Source: Methanobacterium sp. UBA44
Lineage (GTDB): Archaea > Methanobacteriota > Methanobacteria > Methanobacteriales > Methanobacteriaceae
Assembly (NCBI GenBank): GCA_002494885.1
Contig: DACV01000003.1
Coordinates: 213,165 to 277,164, forward strand
Length of the DNA: 64,000 nt
Direction: 5' to 3'
Numbering within the stretch: the stretch's first letter is position 1; every line of letters begins with the position of its first letter. The translations under genes were made by a program, and so were the position numbers. The notes below the pieces were generated by a model. It saw only the letters and a list, made by a program, of their open reading frames with translations, was not told where the DNA came from and searched no databases. This document shows positions 17,156 through 26,463 of the stretch, piece by piece.

Positions 17156-17277
17156 AGAACATCCTGTACCCCCTCAAAAACATTTCAGCCAACTAATATT
17201 TCATCTACAGACCATCTTATTGTAAAACTTCCCTCATATTCAAATATTAAAGTTAAAACCAGCCATAACACACTAAC

Positions 17278-17299
17278 TAATACTAAATCTTTAGTATTA
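17278..17299. repeat. 10-bp stem hairpin with 2-base loop
   Basis: TAATACTAAA (17278-17287), TC, TTTAGTATTA (17290-17299) form a perfect hairpin downstream of the radical SAM gene. It overlaps the end of a possible membrane-protein remnant. It may act in termination, although no T-tract follows. Confidence 0.4.
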
Positions 17300-17470
17300 T
17301 GGTTATCAGCACGTGGTAAAAAGTAAATGGGCAAAAAAAGTTAATAATTATCTCTGTGGTCATTCCAATTTGATGAGCAATGAGTTCACCCAACAATGGT
17401 TGATAAATGAGGTTCATCATAAAAATTAAACCCAGCAACTAATATTTGCATCAACCATGCACAAATATCT
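17283..17470 (-). pseudogene. Possible remnant of a small membrane protein
   Basis: On the minus strand AWLMQILVAG is followed, after a one-base frame change, by LIFMMNLIYQPLLGELIAHQ and IGMTTEIIINFF, then an unrelated-looking tail to TAG at 17283-17285. The two pieces join naturally into amphipathic and membrane segments. I cannot name the family and the call rests on this pattern only. Confidence 0.3.
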
Positions 17471-17526
17471 AATTTTAAAAGTTCAGTACAAATATCACAA
17501 AAATTAAAAGAGTTGTTGGAAATGAT

Positions 17527-18003
17527 TTAATCCTGGAATAACGTCAGTATTCCAGTAATTAAAAGCCATATGCCAATGAGTATTCCTAAATACACTGGAT
17601 TTTTTATATAAATTGCTACAATAATGTATATTATACCCATAATTAGGCTAATAAGACCTCCATAAAGACCTCCTTCAATTCTTGAAGCTAATGCCGCTAT
17701 TCCTGCTATTATCAGTAATATACCTGCTATGAACACAAATATAGCAGCTGCAAAACTGAACCAGCTTGGAATAAAAATGAATCCTAAACCAAGAATAATG
17801 GCCAGTATTCCTAAAATCAATGAAGCTATACCCAATCCTTTATTTCCTCCAATTGAAGTTATACCTACTGCTAAAAGGCCTACACCCAGAAATAGTATTG
17901 CCAAACCGGTTAGTACGCTGAAAGGAATAACTCCTAAAAGTGGGAAGGCTATAATTATTAATCCAAGAACTATAAGAACTAATGCACTCCCTATCCTCTG
18001 CAT
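17527..18003 (-). CDS. DUF308/HdeD-like small membrane protein
   Basis: I start at ATG 18001-18003, since AGAGGTG lies 7 bases upstream; an earlier in-frame ATG at 18045 has no site. The resulting 158 residues are nearly all hydrophobic, with six short membrane helices arranged as repeated pairs (LVLIVLGLIIIAFPL, LAILFLGVGLLAVG, LILGILAIILGLGFIF), the DUF308 pattern. Relatives such as HdeD are linked to stress tolerance, but function is unproven in archaea. Confidence 0.8.
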   Translation of the reverse strand: MQRIGSALVLIVLGLIIIAFPLLGVIPFSVLTGLAILFLGVGLLAVGITSIGGNKGLGIASLILGILAIILGLGFIFIPSWFSFAAAIFVFIAGILLIIAGIAALASRIEGGLYGGLISLIMGIIYIIVAIYIKNPVYLGILIGIWLLITGILTLFQD

Positions 18004-18204
18004 ATTTATACACCTCTCTTTTTTTCTATTCAACAACTCCCTCAAATTTAAATCTTTGATTATTAATATAAATTTCTTATTTATTATAATTTATTGTAAG
18101 TGAATGGTCCTAATAACTGGTGAATCAATATATTAAAATCAAAAAAATATTAATAACTGAAGTTTAGATTGAATATTGAATTTTTTAAAAATGGTGATGT
18201 TTAA

Positions 18205-19266
18205 ATGATTTCAAATCTTAAAAAATTGTCCATTTCAACTGTGGTTCCCCTTATAGTGATTTTGACTCTTCTTTCTATTGGAATTTTAATTCCAATTCTA
18301 TCTATGGTAATTTTTGGCGCTATTTTAGGTTATTATGTCCGTTACATAGCCAAAAAAATCAGACCATATGCAAAAAACGATACACTTGCTGTTTTTCTTG
18401 GAATAATCATTCTGGCCATTCCTGTTATTCTGTTGTTATATTTTACTTTCAGCGAGTTTGTAAGCATTGCAGGCTCTTTTTTCGGTTCTTTGCAGCAAGC
18501 TGCTACCGGCAATTCAACGATGAACATGACACAGATAAATGAAGCTGTGCAGACCCTCAATCTTCCAGCAAACTTCTCAGATAGTCTTGCAAATACAATA
18601 AAATCAGGAATTATACAGTTCATATCCTATATCTCCAGTTCAACAATTGCTCTGGTAAGTTCTATTCCGGGTTTTGCAGCTCAAATGCTCATATTAATTT
18701 TTTCAATCTTTTATTTTGCCAGAGATGGCGATAAAGTAATCCGATATATAAAAGACATCATTCCAGACAAAGATAATGCTTTCTACAGGCAGATATTCAA
18801 CAGTGCAGATGATGTTCTAAAAAGCATTATTGTGGGCAACGTTATTCCTGCTGCAATACTGGGAGTACTTTCTGGAATAGTATATTACATCCTTGGCTAT
18901 CCTTATGTGATTTTACTGGCAATTATTAGTGGTATAGCTATGTTTATACCAATAATTGGCCCCTGGATAGTTTATGGAACCATTGGTATCTTCAGTATCC
19001 TTCTTGGGAACACTTTACAGGGTGTGCTGGTTATTATTTTAGGTTGGATAATTCAAACCGCTGCAGACTTCTATATCAGGCCCCGAATTGCTGTTCAATA
19101 TTCTGAAATTCATCCCCTTGTCTTTTTACTTGGATTTATCTATGGTGCGGTGACAATGGGTATTCCTGGCTTATTTATAGGGCCTTTAATAATGGGAATT
19201 ACTTATGCTGCATACAGAGTTTATAGAGACCAGAAGTTAAAGTCTAAAAGGTCAAAAAATTTATAG
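18205..19266 (+). CDS. AI-2E/PerM (UPF0118) family transporter
   Basis: The 353-residue protein has about eight membrane helices and a central extracellular loop with Asn/Thr-rich sequence (ATGNSTMNMTQINEAV). The C-terminal half has family motifs: GIAMFIPIIGPWIVYG, and VQYSEIHPLVFLLGFIYGAVTMG with a final GPLIMGI. Family members are exporters of small molecules or ions (AI-2, Na+/H+). It ends in a basic tail (KLKSKRSKNL) and is followed at 3 bp by a small ORF, probably co-transcribed. Confidence 0.9.
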   Translation: MISNLKKLSISTVVPLIVILTLLSIGILIPILSMVIFGAILGYYVRYIAKKIRPYAKNDTLAVFLGIIILAIPVILLLYFTFSEFVSIAGSFFGSLQQAATGNSTMNMTQINEAVQTLNLPANFSDSLANTIKSGIIQFISYISSSTIALVSSIPGFAAQMLILIFSIFYFARDGDKVIRYIKDIIPDKDNAFYRQIFNSADDVLKSIIVGNVIPAAILGVLSGIVYYILGYPYVILLAIISGIAMFIPIIGPWIVYGTIGIFSILLGNTLQGVLVIILGWIIQTAADFYIRPRIAVQYSEIHPLVFLLGFIYGAVTMGIPGLFIGPLIMGITYAAYRVYRDQKLKSKRSKNL

Positions 19267-19268
19267 GC

Positions 19269-19535
19269 ATGGTTTTAATGAATGAAGAAAAATTTAAAGA
19301 GTTAAAAAAGGCCCTTAAGGACAGGAAATGTTCCTTGGATTTGCATTCCAACGTTGTAGAAATTACATTTGAAAAAGAAGAGGATGCAGACTGGTTTGAA
19401 AATAATTTTGAAAAGTTCCAAAAAGAATCTGCAGCATGCTGTTTAATGCCTATACGGCCAAAAAATGCCCTGCCCAAATTTATATTTAATTTAAAAGATT
19501 TGAATAAGCTTATTAGATTAATAAATGAAAATTAA
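19269..19535 (+). CDS. Small uncharacterised protein between transporter and methyltransferase genes
   Basis: An 88-residue soluble protein (start possibly the second Met at 19278), rich in Lys/Glu/Asn. It has a strand-helix pattern, CSLDLHSNVVEITFEKEEDADWFENNF, and a later CC pair (SAACCLMP). I do not recognise a family. It sits 3 bp after the AI-2E gene, and its stop overlaps the next start (TAATG at 19535), which argues that it is real and part of a three-gene operon. Confidence 0.6.
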   Translation: MVLMNEEKFKELKKALKDRKCSLDLHSNVVEITFEKEEDADWFENNFEKFQKESAACCLMPIRPKNALPKFIFNLKDLNKLIRLINEN

Positions 19536-20119
19536 TGGGTATTTTTATGATAGAAAATTATATACTAACTTATTCTTTTCTGGCAATTTTTTTAGCTTAC
19601 AGTTATATAGCTTTATATGTTTCACGCAGACAGGGAGCTAAAATCGTTGGCTGGATAACTGCAATAAAAAACAAAGATTACACTCTTTTTCTTTTGAGCA
19701 TACCTCAAATAGGGCTTATTTTTAATGCGATATTCGTCTTCAATAGCGGAATTTATGAGATTATATCCGTAATAGCAGGTTTTATCATTATGGTTCTGGG
19801 TATGGGGTTTAACCTGATTGTAAGGATGAATCTAGGTAAAAATTGGGTTCCTCTTTACAAAACCACTGAAAATCAGGAACTTGTAACTGAAGGAATCTAC
19901 TCCATAATCAGGCACCCCTTCTATTTATCTGTATTAATTCTATTTTCAGGAATTTCAGTTATTTCCTGGAATTTATATGGTTTATTATTGCTACTATTTG
20001 CTTTAATGGCCTTAATAGTTAGAATAAAAAAAGAAGAAGATGAATTAATTACAAAATTTGGTGAGGAGTATGAAAAATATAAAAAGGAAACTCCAATGCT
20101 TATACCCTGGCTAAAATAA
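19535..20119 (+). CDS. Isoprenylcysteine/phospholipid methyltransferase-like membrane protein
   Basis: At 194 residues with about five membrane helices, it ends in the ICMT/PEMT-type SAM-binding segment: TEGIYSIIRHPFYLSVLILF, then KKEEDELITKFGEEYEKYKK and TPMLIPW. The family methylates carboxyl or amino groups on membrane-embedded substrates. It overlaps the preceding small gene by one base (TAATG). A paralogue with the same motifs is at 44020-44544. Confidence 0.85.
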   Translation: MGIFMIENYILTYSFLAIFLAYSYIALYVSRRQGAKIVGWITAIKNKDYTLFLLSIPQIGLIFNAIFVFNSGIYEIISVIAGFIIMVLGMGFNLIVRMNLGKNWVPLYKTTENQELVTEGIYSIIRHPFYLSVLILFSGISVISWNLYGLLLLLFALMALIVRIKKEEDELITKFGEEYEKYKKETPMLIPWLK

Positions 20120-20146
20120 TTAATTTCCAGAGGTATAAAGGTTTGA

Positions 20147-20425
20147 TTATCTTGATTTGTATCTTTGATCGAATCTACGTACTGATTTAGCTATATAAGG
20201 CTCGCATTTATCTAATTCAGTTAAAAGACACATCCTGATATTTTCACTTTCCACTTTTTCTTTTTTACCAATTTCTTTATTGATATTATTCAAAACTTCG
20301 TTTAGTATATCTTTTTTTTCTTCAACAGTGTATCCAGCATCAATTGTTGCCTTTTGTAGAGATCCTTTAATTTTATCTGGATTAAATGACTCTAATGTAC
20401 CTTTTCTTTTAATTACCTTTGTCAA
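20147..20425 (-). CDS. Free-standing ATP-cone domain protein (copy 1)
   Basis: The 92 residues are almost only an ATP-cone: VIKRKGTLESFNPDKIKGSL, then KATIDAGYTVEEKKDILNEV, and SENIRMCLLTELDKCEPYIAKSV. ATP-cones bind ATP/dATP in ribonucleotide reductase and NrdR. Here no zinc ribbon or enzyme is attached. Two intact paralogues (26805-27083, 27234-27515) and a decayed one (26464-26746) lie within 7 kb. This copy is the most divergent (FDQRYKSR instead of a YERTHG tail). Confidence 0.85.
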   Translation of the reverse strand: MTKVIKRKGTLESFNPDKIKGSLQKATIDAGYTVEEKKDILNEVLNNINKEIGKKEKVESENIRMCLLTELDKCEPYIAKSVRRFDQRYKSR

Positions 20426-20703
20426 AATAGCACCTCATTATCTTATTGGATTTGAATAATTTAAATATCTTTTTACACCTATTAGAAGTGATTATCTTGA
20501 TAGATGATTTAATTGCTGATGACTTCATCAAATTAGAATCAGCAGATTTTTTTCTAAAAAAGTTGGGAAACATTTGGGCATAAGTATTTAATAATCTTTA
20601 TACCATAATATTAGTTATATAACAAAATTTTTTGGCAATAAATTATTGCATTTATATTGTTAAACAATTATTGAAATCTTTGAATACCTTTAGGAGTGAA
20701 AAA

Positions 20704-21198
20704 GTGCATAATATAGAAAAACTAAGTTCATTTAAGGAGTATATTCCCCTCACACGTAAATCAGGTGAAAAAAACGTGGGTCTCCTTATAGATGGACCAA
20801 ATATGCTCAGGAACGAGTTCCACCTCGATCTGGACATAATAAAAAAAATAGTATCTAAAAGTGGAAAAATAAAAGTTGGAAAGGTTCTTTTAAACCAGTA
20901 TGCTTCAACCAAGCTTATTGAAGCTGTAACAAACCAGGGATTTTCTCCAATAATAGTTGCCGGTGATGTCGATGTCCAACTGGCTGTAGAAGCCTTCGAA
21001 TTGATTCATAATCCTAATATCGATGTAATTGCAATTATGACACGTAATGCGGATTTTTTACCTCTAATAAACATTGCTAAGGAAAATGGAAAGGAAACTA
21101 TAGTTCTTGGAGCCGAGCCAGGATTTAGTATAGCTTTAAAGAACTCGGCAGATAATGCTATAACTCTAAATACAGATCCACGAGCAAAACCCACTTAA
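20704..21198 (+). CDS. NYN-domain protein, TIGR00288 family
   Basis: I start at GTG 20704 because TAGGAG (20691-20696) lies 7 bases upstream; an in-frame ATG at 20632 has no site. The 164 residues carry NVGLLIDGPNMLRNEF, VAGDVDVQLAVEAFELI, and IAIMTRNADFLPLINIAKENGK, matching the NYN (PIN-like) nuclease fold, with acidic residues at D (LIDGPN), D (VDVQL) and D (NADFLP). Members are putative RNA-processing nucleases. A decayed acetyltransferase follows. Confidence 0.85.
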   Translation: MHNIEKLSSFKEYIPLTRKSGEKNVGLLIDGPNMLRNEFHLDLDIIKKIVSKSGKIKVGKVLLNQYASTKLIEAVTNQGFSPIIVAGDVDVQLAVEAFELIHNPNIDVIAIMTRNADFLPLINIAKENGKETIVLGAEPGFSIALKNSADNAITLNTDPRAKPT

Positions 21199-21228
21199 CT
21201 CTATTTTAAATTCTTTTTATCAGTTAAA

Positions 21229-21790
21229 ATGATCTATTTAAAAGAAGCTACATTGCAGGATAAAAAGAAAGTATATGAATGGTTTTATCATTCTGATTTT
21301 TCACCAGTACTAAATAAAATGCAGGGTTATCCTCCAGAAAGCCCCCTGACTTTGCTGAATTTGAGAAAGATTATGGAGACTTCTTTTTTATGATTCAAGC
21401 CCGGAAAAAGGACGTGGCTATTTAATATTGCTAAAAGAAGATATAATTGAAGAAAATATTGGATTTATCTCTTATACATCTGTTCATCTTAAAAGAGGCA
21501 TAGCAGAGTTAGATATCTGACTTAAAAGCCTGAAATATACAGGGAAAGGGCATGGAACTGCTGCAGTTAAAATTTTATCCAATAAATTGCATAATGAATG
21601 ATTTCATACCATTATAATCAGACCCTGCCTAAAAAACACCCCTGCAATTCGTTCTTATAAAAAATCGGGATTTAAAGAAGAGATTTTAATCCCAGAAGAT
21701 TACTATAAAAAGGGATACATGAACCTTGTTGAAGGAGATTGTGGCCCTGGAGGGGATCTATTTTTAGTTAAAAAGCTAAAAGATGATTAA
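21229..21790 (+). pseudogene. GNAT acetyltransferase with nonsense codons and a frameshift
   Basis: The start reads MIYLKEATLQDKKKVYEWFY then HSDFSPVLNKMQGYPPESP before the frame breaks near 21345. The main body is in another frame: LLKEDIIEENIGFISYTSVH, LKRGIAELDI-stop-LKSLKYTGKGHGTAAVKIL, LHNE-stop-FHTII, and NTPAIRSYKKSGFKEE. The GKGHGTAAV stretch is the acetyl-CoA-binding loop of GNATs. Both internal TGA codons stand where Trp is expected. The final TAA overlaps the end of the opposing DNA ligase gene. Confidence 0.75.
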
Positions 21791-23466
21791 TTTCTGGCAT
21801 TAAAAATAGATTCAATTCTATGAACCGTATCAATGTCTTCAATACCCTTATCATCCCTTATTCTTTTAACAACAGGGAATCTCAGGGAGTATCCACTTTC
21901 GTACTCCGGACTTTTAACGATTTCACTGTAGGCTATTTCAAGTATAATCTCAGGTCTTGCCTTTACTTTTCTTCCCTTTTTTTCTATCATGAGACTTTCT
22001 ACTTTATTCGAAAGTTCCAGGAGAGTCGCATCGTCAAGCCCTGTAGCAGTATGGGCTATTGTTTTCAGATTTCCCTCTTCATCCTGTGCAGCCATAAGAT
22101 ATGATCCAATAAGATTTGCTCTTCTACCTCTGCCGTATGTTCCTCCAACAACAACCAGATCAAGAGTTTCAGGTTCTGCTTTAAGTTTTAGCATTTTTTT
22201 ACCCCTTATACCCGGCATATATGGAGCTAATGGGTCTTTTATCATTATTCCCTCATGACCATCCTTAATTGAACTTTCAAAAAGTTTTTGGGCATCTTCA
22301 ATATTTTCTGGAGTTACTATAACCTGATTACTGAGTTCAAATTTGGAAGGTTCAACCTTAGCAATTGATTCCAGTACCTGTCGCCTTTCTCCAAAAGGAG
22401 TATCAATAAGGGGTTTTTTATAGTAAAGTACATCAAAAAGATACATTATAAGTGGAACCTCAAGACGTAACCTTTCAATTTCATATTTTCTACGTACTCT
22501 CTGAAGAATATACTGGAATGAGATTGGATTTCCATCCTTTGTAGCAATTATTTCTCCTTCCACAATTAAATCTTCATGGGGAAGGCATTTTTGTACGTAT
22601 TCAACAATTTCTGGAACTGCTTTAACTATGTTATCCAATCTCCTTGTAAAAACCTTTATTTCATCCCCTCTCCGGTGAATTTGAACTCTAAAACCATCAT
22701 ATTTAGTTTCACAAATAGCCGCGCCCATTTCTTCAACTGAAGATTCAATACCCGGTGAAAGCTGTGAGAGCATTGGCTTTACAGGTTTTCCAGGGATAAG
22801 ATTCAGTTTTTTGAGTCCTCCTTCCCCTTCTGCCTTTGCAACTTCTGCCACAAGGCCTGGATCATTTGTAAGCATTAATGCTCTTTCTACCACTTCTTTT
22901 TCTATATTAAAGGCTTCTGAAACGGCATCTTTAATTGTTCCCTCACCAATTCCTACTCTAAGCTCTTCAACCACTGTTCTTGAGATATATTTCGCTTCAG
23001 ACGGGCTGGCTGAAGTCAAAAGCTCGATAAGTATCCTGATTTTTCTTGTCTGTGCATTTTTACCCGATATTTCTGCAAGTTTTGTCATATTTTTATAAAC
23101 CTTTACTATGGTTAGCGGTCTTGTAAAGAGAGTTGATTGATACCTATTTGCAAAAAGGGCTTCAGCTGCAAACCCAATATCTCCATTATCCCTGACGCTG
23201 TCCTCTACTGTGTCCATACTCACACCTACCACTAAAGAAATAGCTTTCATAAGGAGTTTTAAACCTATTCCAATCTCTTTTTCACTCCAAACTGGAAATA
23301 CTTTGCCTAAAGACAATAAAGTGACAATAGGGAGGATTTCAGTTTCTGTATTTTTTAAAAACTCTGCAAGAATTGCAGTTTTTTCCAGTCTTTTAGTTGT
23401 AGAAGTAAGGGCTTCATAAACGTCCACGAGCTCTTTATATCTCATTTTACTTTGAAATTCGGGCAT
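21787..23466 (-). CDS. lig: ATP-dependent DNA ligase, archaeal type
   Basis: This 559-residue protein has the standard archaeal ligase I layout: N-terminal DNA-binding domain (about 1-235), adenylation domain with the lysine motif CETKYDGFRVQIHRRGDEIK (about 246-265), EGEI, IMYLFDVLY and EGIMIK motifs, and a C-terminal OB fold starting near KLKAEPETLDLVVVGGTYG RGRR. It seals nicks using ATP. This is the likely replicative ligase of the cell. A second, more divergent ligase lies at 27765-29531. Confidence 0.95.
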   Translation of the reverse strand: MPEFQSKMRYKELVDVYEALTSTTKRLEKTAILAEFLKNTETEILPIVTLLSLGKVFPVWSEKEIGIGLKLLMKAISLVVGVSMDTVEDSVRDNGDIGFAAEALFANRYQSTLFTRPLTIVKVYKNMTKLAEISGKNAQTRKIRILIELLTSASPSEAKYISRTVVEELRVGIGEGTIKDAVSEAFNIEKEVVERALMLTNDPGLVAEVAKAEGEGGLKKLNLIPGKPVKPMLSQLSPGIESSVEEMGAAICETKYDGFRVQIHRRGDEIKVFTRRLDNIVKAVPEIVEYVQKCLPHEDLIVEGEIIATKDGNPISFQYILQRVRRKYEIERLRLEVPLIMYLFDVLYYKKPLIDTPFGERRQVLESIAKVEPSKFELSNQVIVTPENIEDAQKLFESSIKDGHEGIMIKDPLAPYMPGIRGKKMLKLKAEPETLDLVVVGGTYGRGRRANLIGSYLMAAQDEEGNLKTIAHTATGLDDATLLELSNKVESLMIEKKGRKVKARPEIILEIAYSEIVKSPEYESGYSLRFPVVKRIRDDKGIEDIDTVHRIESIFNARN

Positions 23467-23707
23467 TTTATCACTGATTAATTAAAATATTAAATTCAAC
23501 TGTCATATCTCTTTTTATACTGTAATTTAAATAAATTTATCTTATAAGTTTATTTAAAATTTAAAAATTTTAAAATACATATTTATTATGAATTTGAACA
23601 TATAAAAAAATATTAACAATACTCTGTACTCAATTTAAAGGTTTAATAATGTCATTAACGAGTTAGTTATATTTAGTATAAATATTATAAATCTCAAGAG
23701 GATTTAA

Positions 23708-24499
23708 ATGCCTGAATTACCAGAAGTAGAATCATTTAAAAGATATATGGATAAAACATCCCTAAATAAAACTATTAAAAGTGTTGAGGTTAAAAATCCT
23801 GAAATTTTACAAAAAGTAGATAAACATGACTTAAAGAATAAATTAGAAGAACATCAATTTCAATACACCCGAAGGCATGGAAAATATCTTTTTGCATATT
23901 TAGATAATGATTACTGGCTGGTTTTACATTTTGGAATGACTGGAAAATTGATTTACTTCAAAGATTCTGACCAAAGCCCACTTTATGATCGAATTTTAAT
24001 TGGGTTTAAAGATAAGACATTTCTTGCCTTTGATGATCCCAGAAAATTTGGAAAAATCAGTCTGGTTAATAAAATGGATGTTTTTATTAAAGAAAAGAAA
24101 TTAGGCCCAGATGCATGGGAAATTGGGCTTAAATCATTTAAAAATTTGTTTAAATCAAGAAAAGGTGCTATTAAAACCGTGCTAATGAATCAGCATATTC
24201 TGGCTGGTGTTGGCAATATTTATTCTGATGAAATACTGTTTCAAGCCTGTATTCACCCTAAAACACCTGTAAATAAATTAAAGAACAAAAAAATTGAAGA
24301 TGTTTATACGATAATGAAGGAAGTGCTTAAAACAGCTTTAGATAGGAATATGGCCAATCAGAAGCTTCCTGAATCATTTTTGATTCCAAACAGAGTTGAA
24401 AATGGCAAATGTCCTAATTCCGATACAAAACTTGAGACTATAAAAATTTCTGGCAGAACTGCTTATTATTGTCCAGAATGCCAAAAAGAACCAATATAA
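23708..24499 (+). CDS. Fpg/Nei-family DNA glycosylase with incomplete zinc finger
   Basis: The 263-residue protein starts MPELPEVESFKRYM, giving the catalytic Pro2 and Glu3. It also has the H2TH region (MNQHILAGVGNIYSDEILF) and a C-terminal finger, so it should remove oxidised bases by a bifunctional glycosylase/lyase reaction. The finger reads KCPNSDTKL...YYCPEC: the second Cys of the usual CPxC is Ser, leaving three Cys. An AGAGGAT site precedes the ATG. It is close to other DNA-repair genes. Confidence 0.9.
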   Translation: MPELPEVESFKRYMDKTSLNKTIKSVEVKNPEILQKVDKHDLKNKLEEHQFQYTRRHGKYLFAYLDNDYWLVLHFGMTGKLIYFKDSDQSPLYDRILIGFKDKTFLAFDDPRKFGKISLVNKMDVFIKEKKLGPDAWEIGLKSFKNLFKSRKGAIKTVLMNQHILAGVGNIYSDEILFQACIHPKTPVNKLKNKKIEDVYTIMKEVLKTALDRNMANQKLPESFLIPNRVENGKCPNSDTKLETIKISGRTAYYCPECQKEPI

Positions 24500-24762
24500 A
24501 TATATATCTTATTAAATCTTTTAAATGGTAATACTTTTTAAATGAATAATGAAATACAATATAAGATAATAAGCATAAATATATCATTATAATCTATCAA
24601 TGGATTAAATATTTATTATGAACATTTATAATAGAAAATCGTTTCGAAAACATGCCCTAATATGATTTATAATATAGATGCATAACTGTTTATACGGAGT
24701 TAAGACATAAGTTGTAATAATTTAATAAAAATTTAAATAATATTAATAACAAAAATGTATCC

Positions 24763-25077
24763 ATGGCAGCTTTAGACATAATAGGGTTATATGTGTCATC
24801 TGCATTTATACTGGTATTAATAGCAGCATTTGGATTTATCACATTAAAAATAGGCATTTTTTCCTATAAAATAGTGGATGAATCTCTAACTGCAGTAAAA
24901 AGAATGGAAAACTACCAGACTATTAATCAAGAGCCATCAGAAGCTACAGAAAAATTAGAAAACAAAATTAAATCTGTGCAAAAACACCTTAACTCAGTAG
25001 AAAGCTATTTTAAAAATTTCAGAAAACGAAATATTAAGAATCCAAAATACGCTTATATTCAATTGTTTAAAAAATAA
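24763..25077 (+). CDS. Membrane-anchored coiled-coil protein, unknown
   Basis: A 104-residue protein with one N-terminal membrane helix (residues about 4-30, VSSAFILVLIAAFGFITLKI) and a charged helical remainder (EATEKLENKIKSVQKHLNSV) ending in a basic tail. I recognise no family. It ends 3 bp before the uracil-DNA glycosylase gene, so the two may be co-transcribed. Confidence 0.6.
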   Translation: MAALDIIGLYVSSAFILVLIAAFGFITLKIGIFSYKIVDESLTAVKRMENYQTINQEPSEATEKLENKIKSVQKHLNSVESYFKNFRKRNIKNPKYAYIQLFKK

Positions 25078-25080
25078 ATT

Positions 25081-25626
25081 ATGAATCTTGAAAAACTTTG
25101 CAAAATTGCAAACACTTGCGTCCAATGCCCTTTACATGAAAGTCGAACGAATGTAGTATTTGGAGAAGGTCCTGAAAATGCCCAAATAATGCTTGTGGGT
25201 GAAGCGCCCGGTAAAAATGAGGATGAAACTGGAAAACCCTTTATTGGAATGGCAGGCAGATTATTGAGCGAAATATTGCATGAAGCAGACCTGAATCGGT
25301 CACAAATTTATATCACATCAATTGTTAAATGCAGACCTGAAGATAATCGAAAACCTAAAAAACCAGAGTACAGTACATGCATAGATCTTTATTTAAAAAA
25401 GCAGATAGAGTTAATTGACCCTGATATAATTGGACTTCTTGGAAACAGCGCAGCTTATGCGCTAATTGGTAAAAAAAACATAAAACAGATTCATGGAGAA
25501 ACGTACGAGTTAAATGGCAGGAAATATATGGCTTTATTCCATCCTGCAGCAGCATTATACTCAAGAGTCCTGCTCCCACAGCTAAAAGAAGATATGGTAA
25601 CATTAAAAAAAGAAATCGAATCATAA
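25081..25626 (+). CDS. Uracil-DNA glycosylase, family 4-like (Fe-S)
   Basis: The 181-residue product has ANTCVQCPLHESR (first cluster cysteines), motif A GEAPGKNEDETGKPFIGMAG, TSIVKCRPEDNRKP and CIDLYLKKQIELIDPDIIGLLG, and motif B as HPAAAL. The four-Cys pattern fits the [4Fe-4S] of family 4 enzymes, which excise uracil from DNA. No ribosome site is visible. It lies 3 bp behind a small membrane-protein gene and tail-to-tail with the DUF72 gene. Confidence 0.9.
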   Translation: MNLEKLCKIANTCVQCPLHESRTNVVFGEGPENAQIMLVGEAPGKNEDETGKPFIGMAGRLLSEILHEADLNRSQIYITSIVKCRPEDNRKPKKPEYSTCIDLYLKKQIELIDPDIIGLLGNSAAYALIGKKNIKQIHGETYELNGRKYMALFHPAAALYSRVLLPQLKEDMVTLKKEIES

Positions 25627-25628
25627 TT

Positions 25629-26363
25629 TTAAATGTTGCCTAAAATATCCTTGAGCATCATAGCGTTTTTGGGGGCATTAGCATTAAAATCATTGTTAAA
25701 ATAACAGAATACATCACGAGCTTTCGATTTTTTGATTTTTTCTGCCCATCCCTTTAACTCCCTTTTTGAATATAAATAACGATATCTTTCACTATCTCCA
25801 TTTTTACCATGAAATCTTACATATAATATTTTCGATGTAATTACAAGGTTTTCTGGTAAATCTGGTGATGAAACAGAGCAAAACTCAATATTAAATTCAT
25901 TTAAAATATCATAAACCTGGGAGTCAAACCAGCTCTGATCCCTAAATTCAATGATGTTCTTTTTTGAAGAATCCATCTGTTCAACTGCATTTTCTAAAAA
26001 TTCAATATCTTTTGGTTTATTTGGTGGAATTTGAAATAATATACATCCTAATTTATCTTCAAGGATTTCTGCAAGCTTATAAAAACGAGCGACTGTACTT
26101 TTAGTATTTTTGAACCTTCTTCTGTGTGTTATAAGTTGATTGGCTTTTAAAGTAAATTTAAAATCATCTGGTGTCCGTTCATACCATCCCTTAACGGTTT
26201 TTTCATTTGGAAAGCGGTAAAATGTGTTATTTACTTCAACAGTCTGGAATTCTTCAGAGTAATATTCCAGCCATTTTGATTTATATCCTTTCTCTGGATA
26301 GAATTTTCCGGCCCAATCATTATAATACCAGCCAGAACATCCTATAAAATAATTCTGTTTCAT
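25629..26363 (-). CDS. DUF72 domain protein (YecE-like)
   Basis: The 244-residue protein has the family start YFIGCSGWYYNDWAGKFYP and continues with YYSEEFQTVEVNNTFYRFPN, CILFQIPPNKP, IIEFRDQSWF, LYVRFHG, and a C-terminal CYFNNDFNANAPKNAMML. DUF72 proteins are TIM barrels of unproven function, often near Fe-S or repair genes. The stop is 2 bp from the uracil-DNA glycosylase stop on the other strand. Confidence 0.9.
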   Translation of the reverse strand: MKQNYFIGCSGWYYNDWAGKFYPEKGYKSKWLEYYSEEFQTVEVNNTFYRFPNEKTVKGWYERTPDDFKFTLKANQLITHRRRFKNTKSTVARFYKLAEILEDKLGCILFQIPPNKPKDIEFLENAVEQMDSSKKNIIEFRDQSWFDSQVYDILNEFNIEFCSVSSPDLPENLVITSKILYVRFHGKNGDSERYRYLYSKRELKGWAEKIKKSKARDVFCYFNNDFNANAPKNAMMLKDILGNI

Positions 26364-26463
26364 TTATTATCCATTATCACATATCTTAATATAAAAATGA
26401 TGAGTAATTTATGGTGTTCTTTAAAAAAGATGATATTTATATTAAGATATTCTTTGTAAATTA

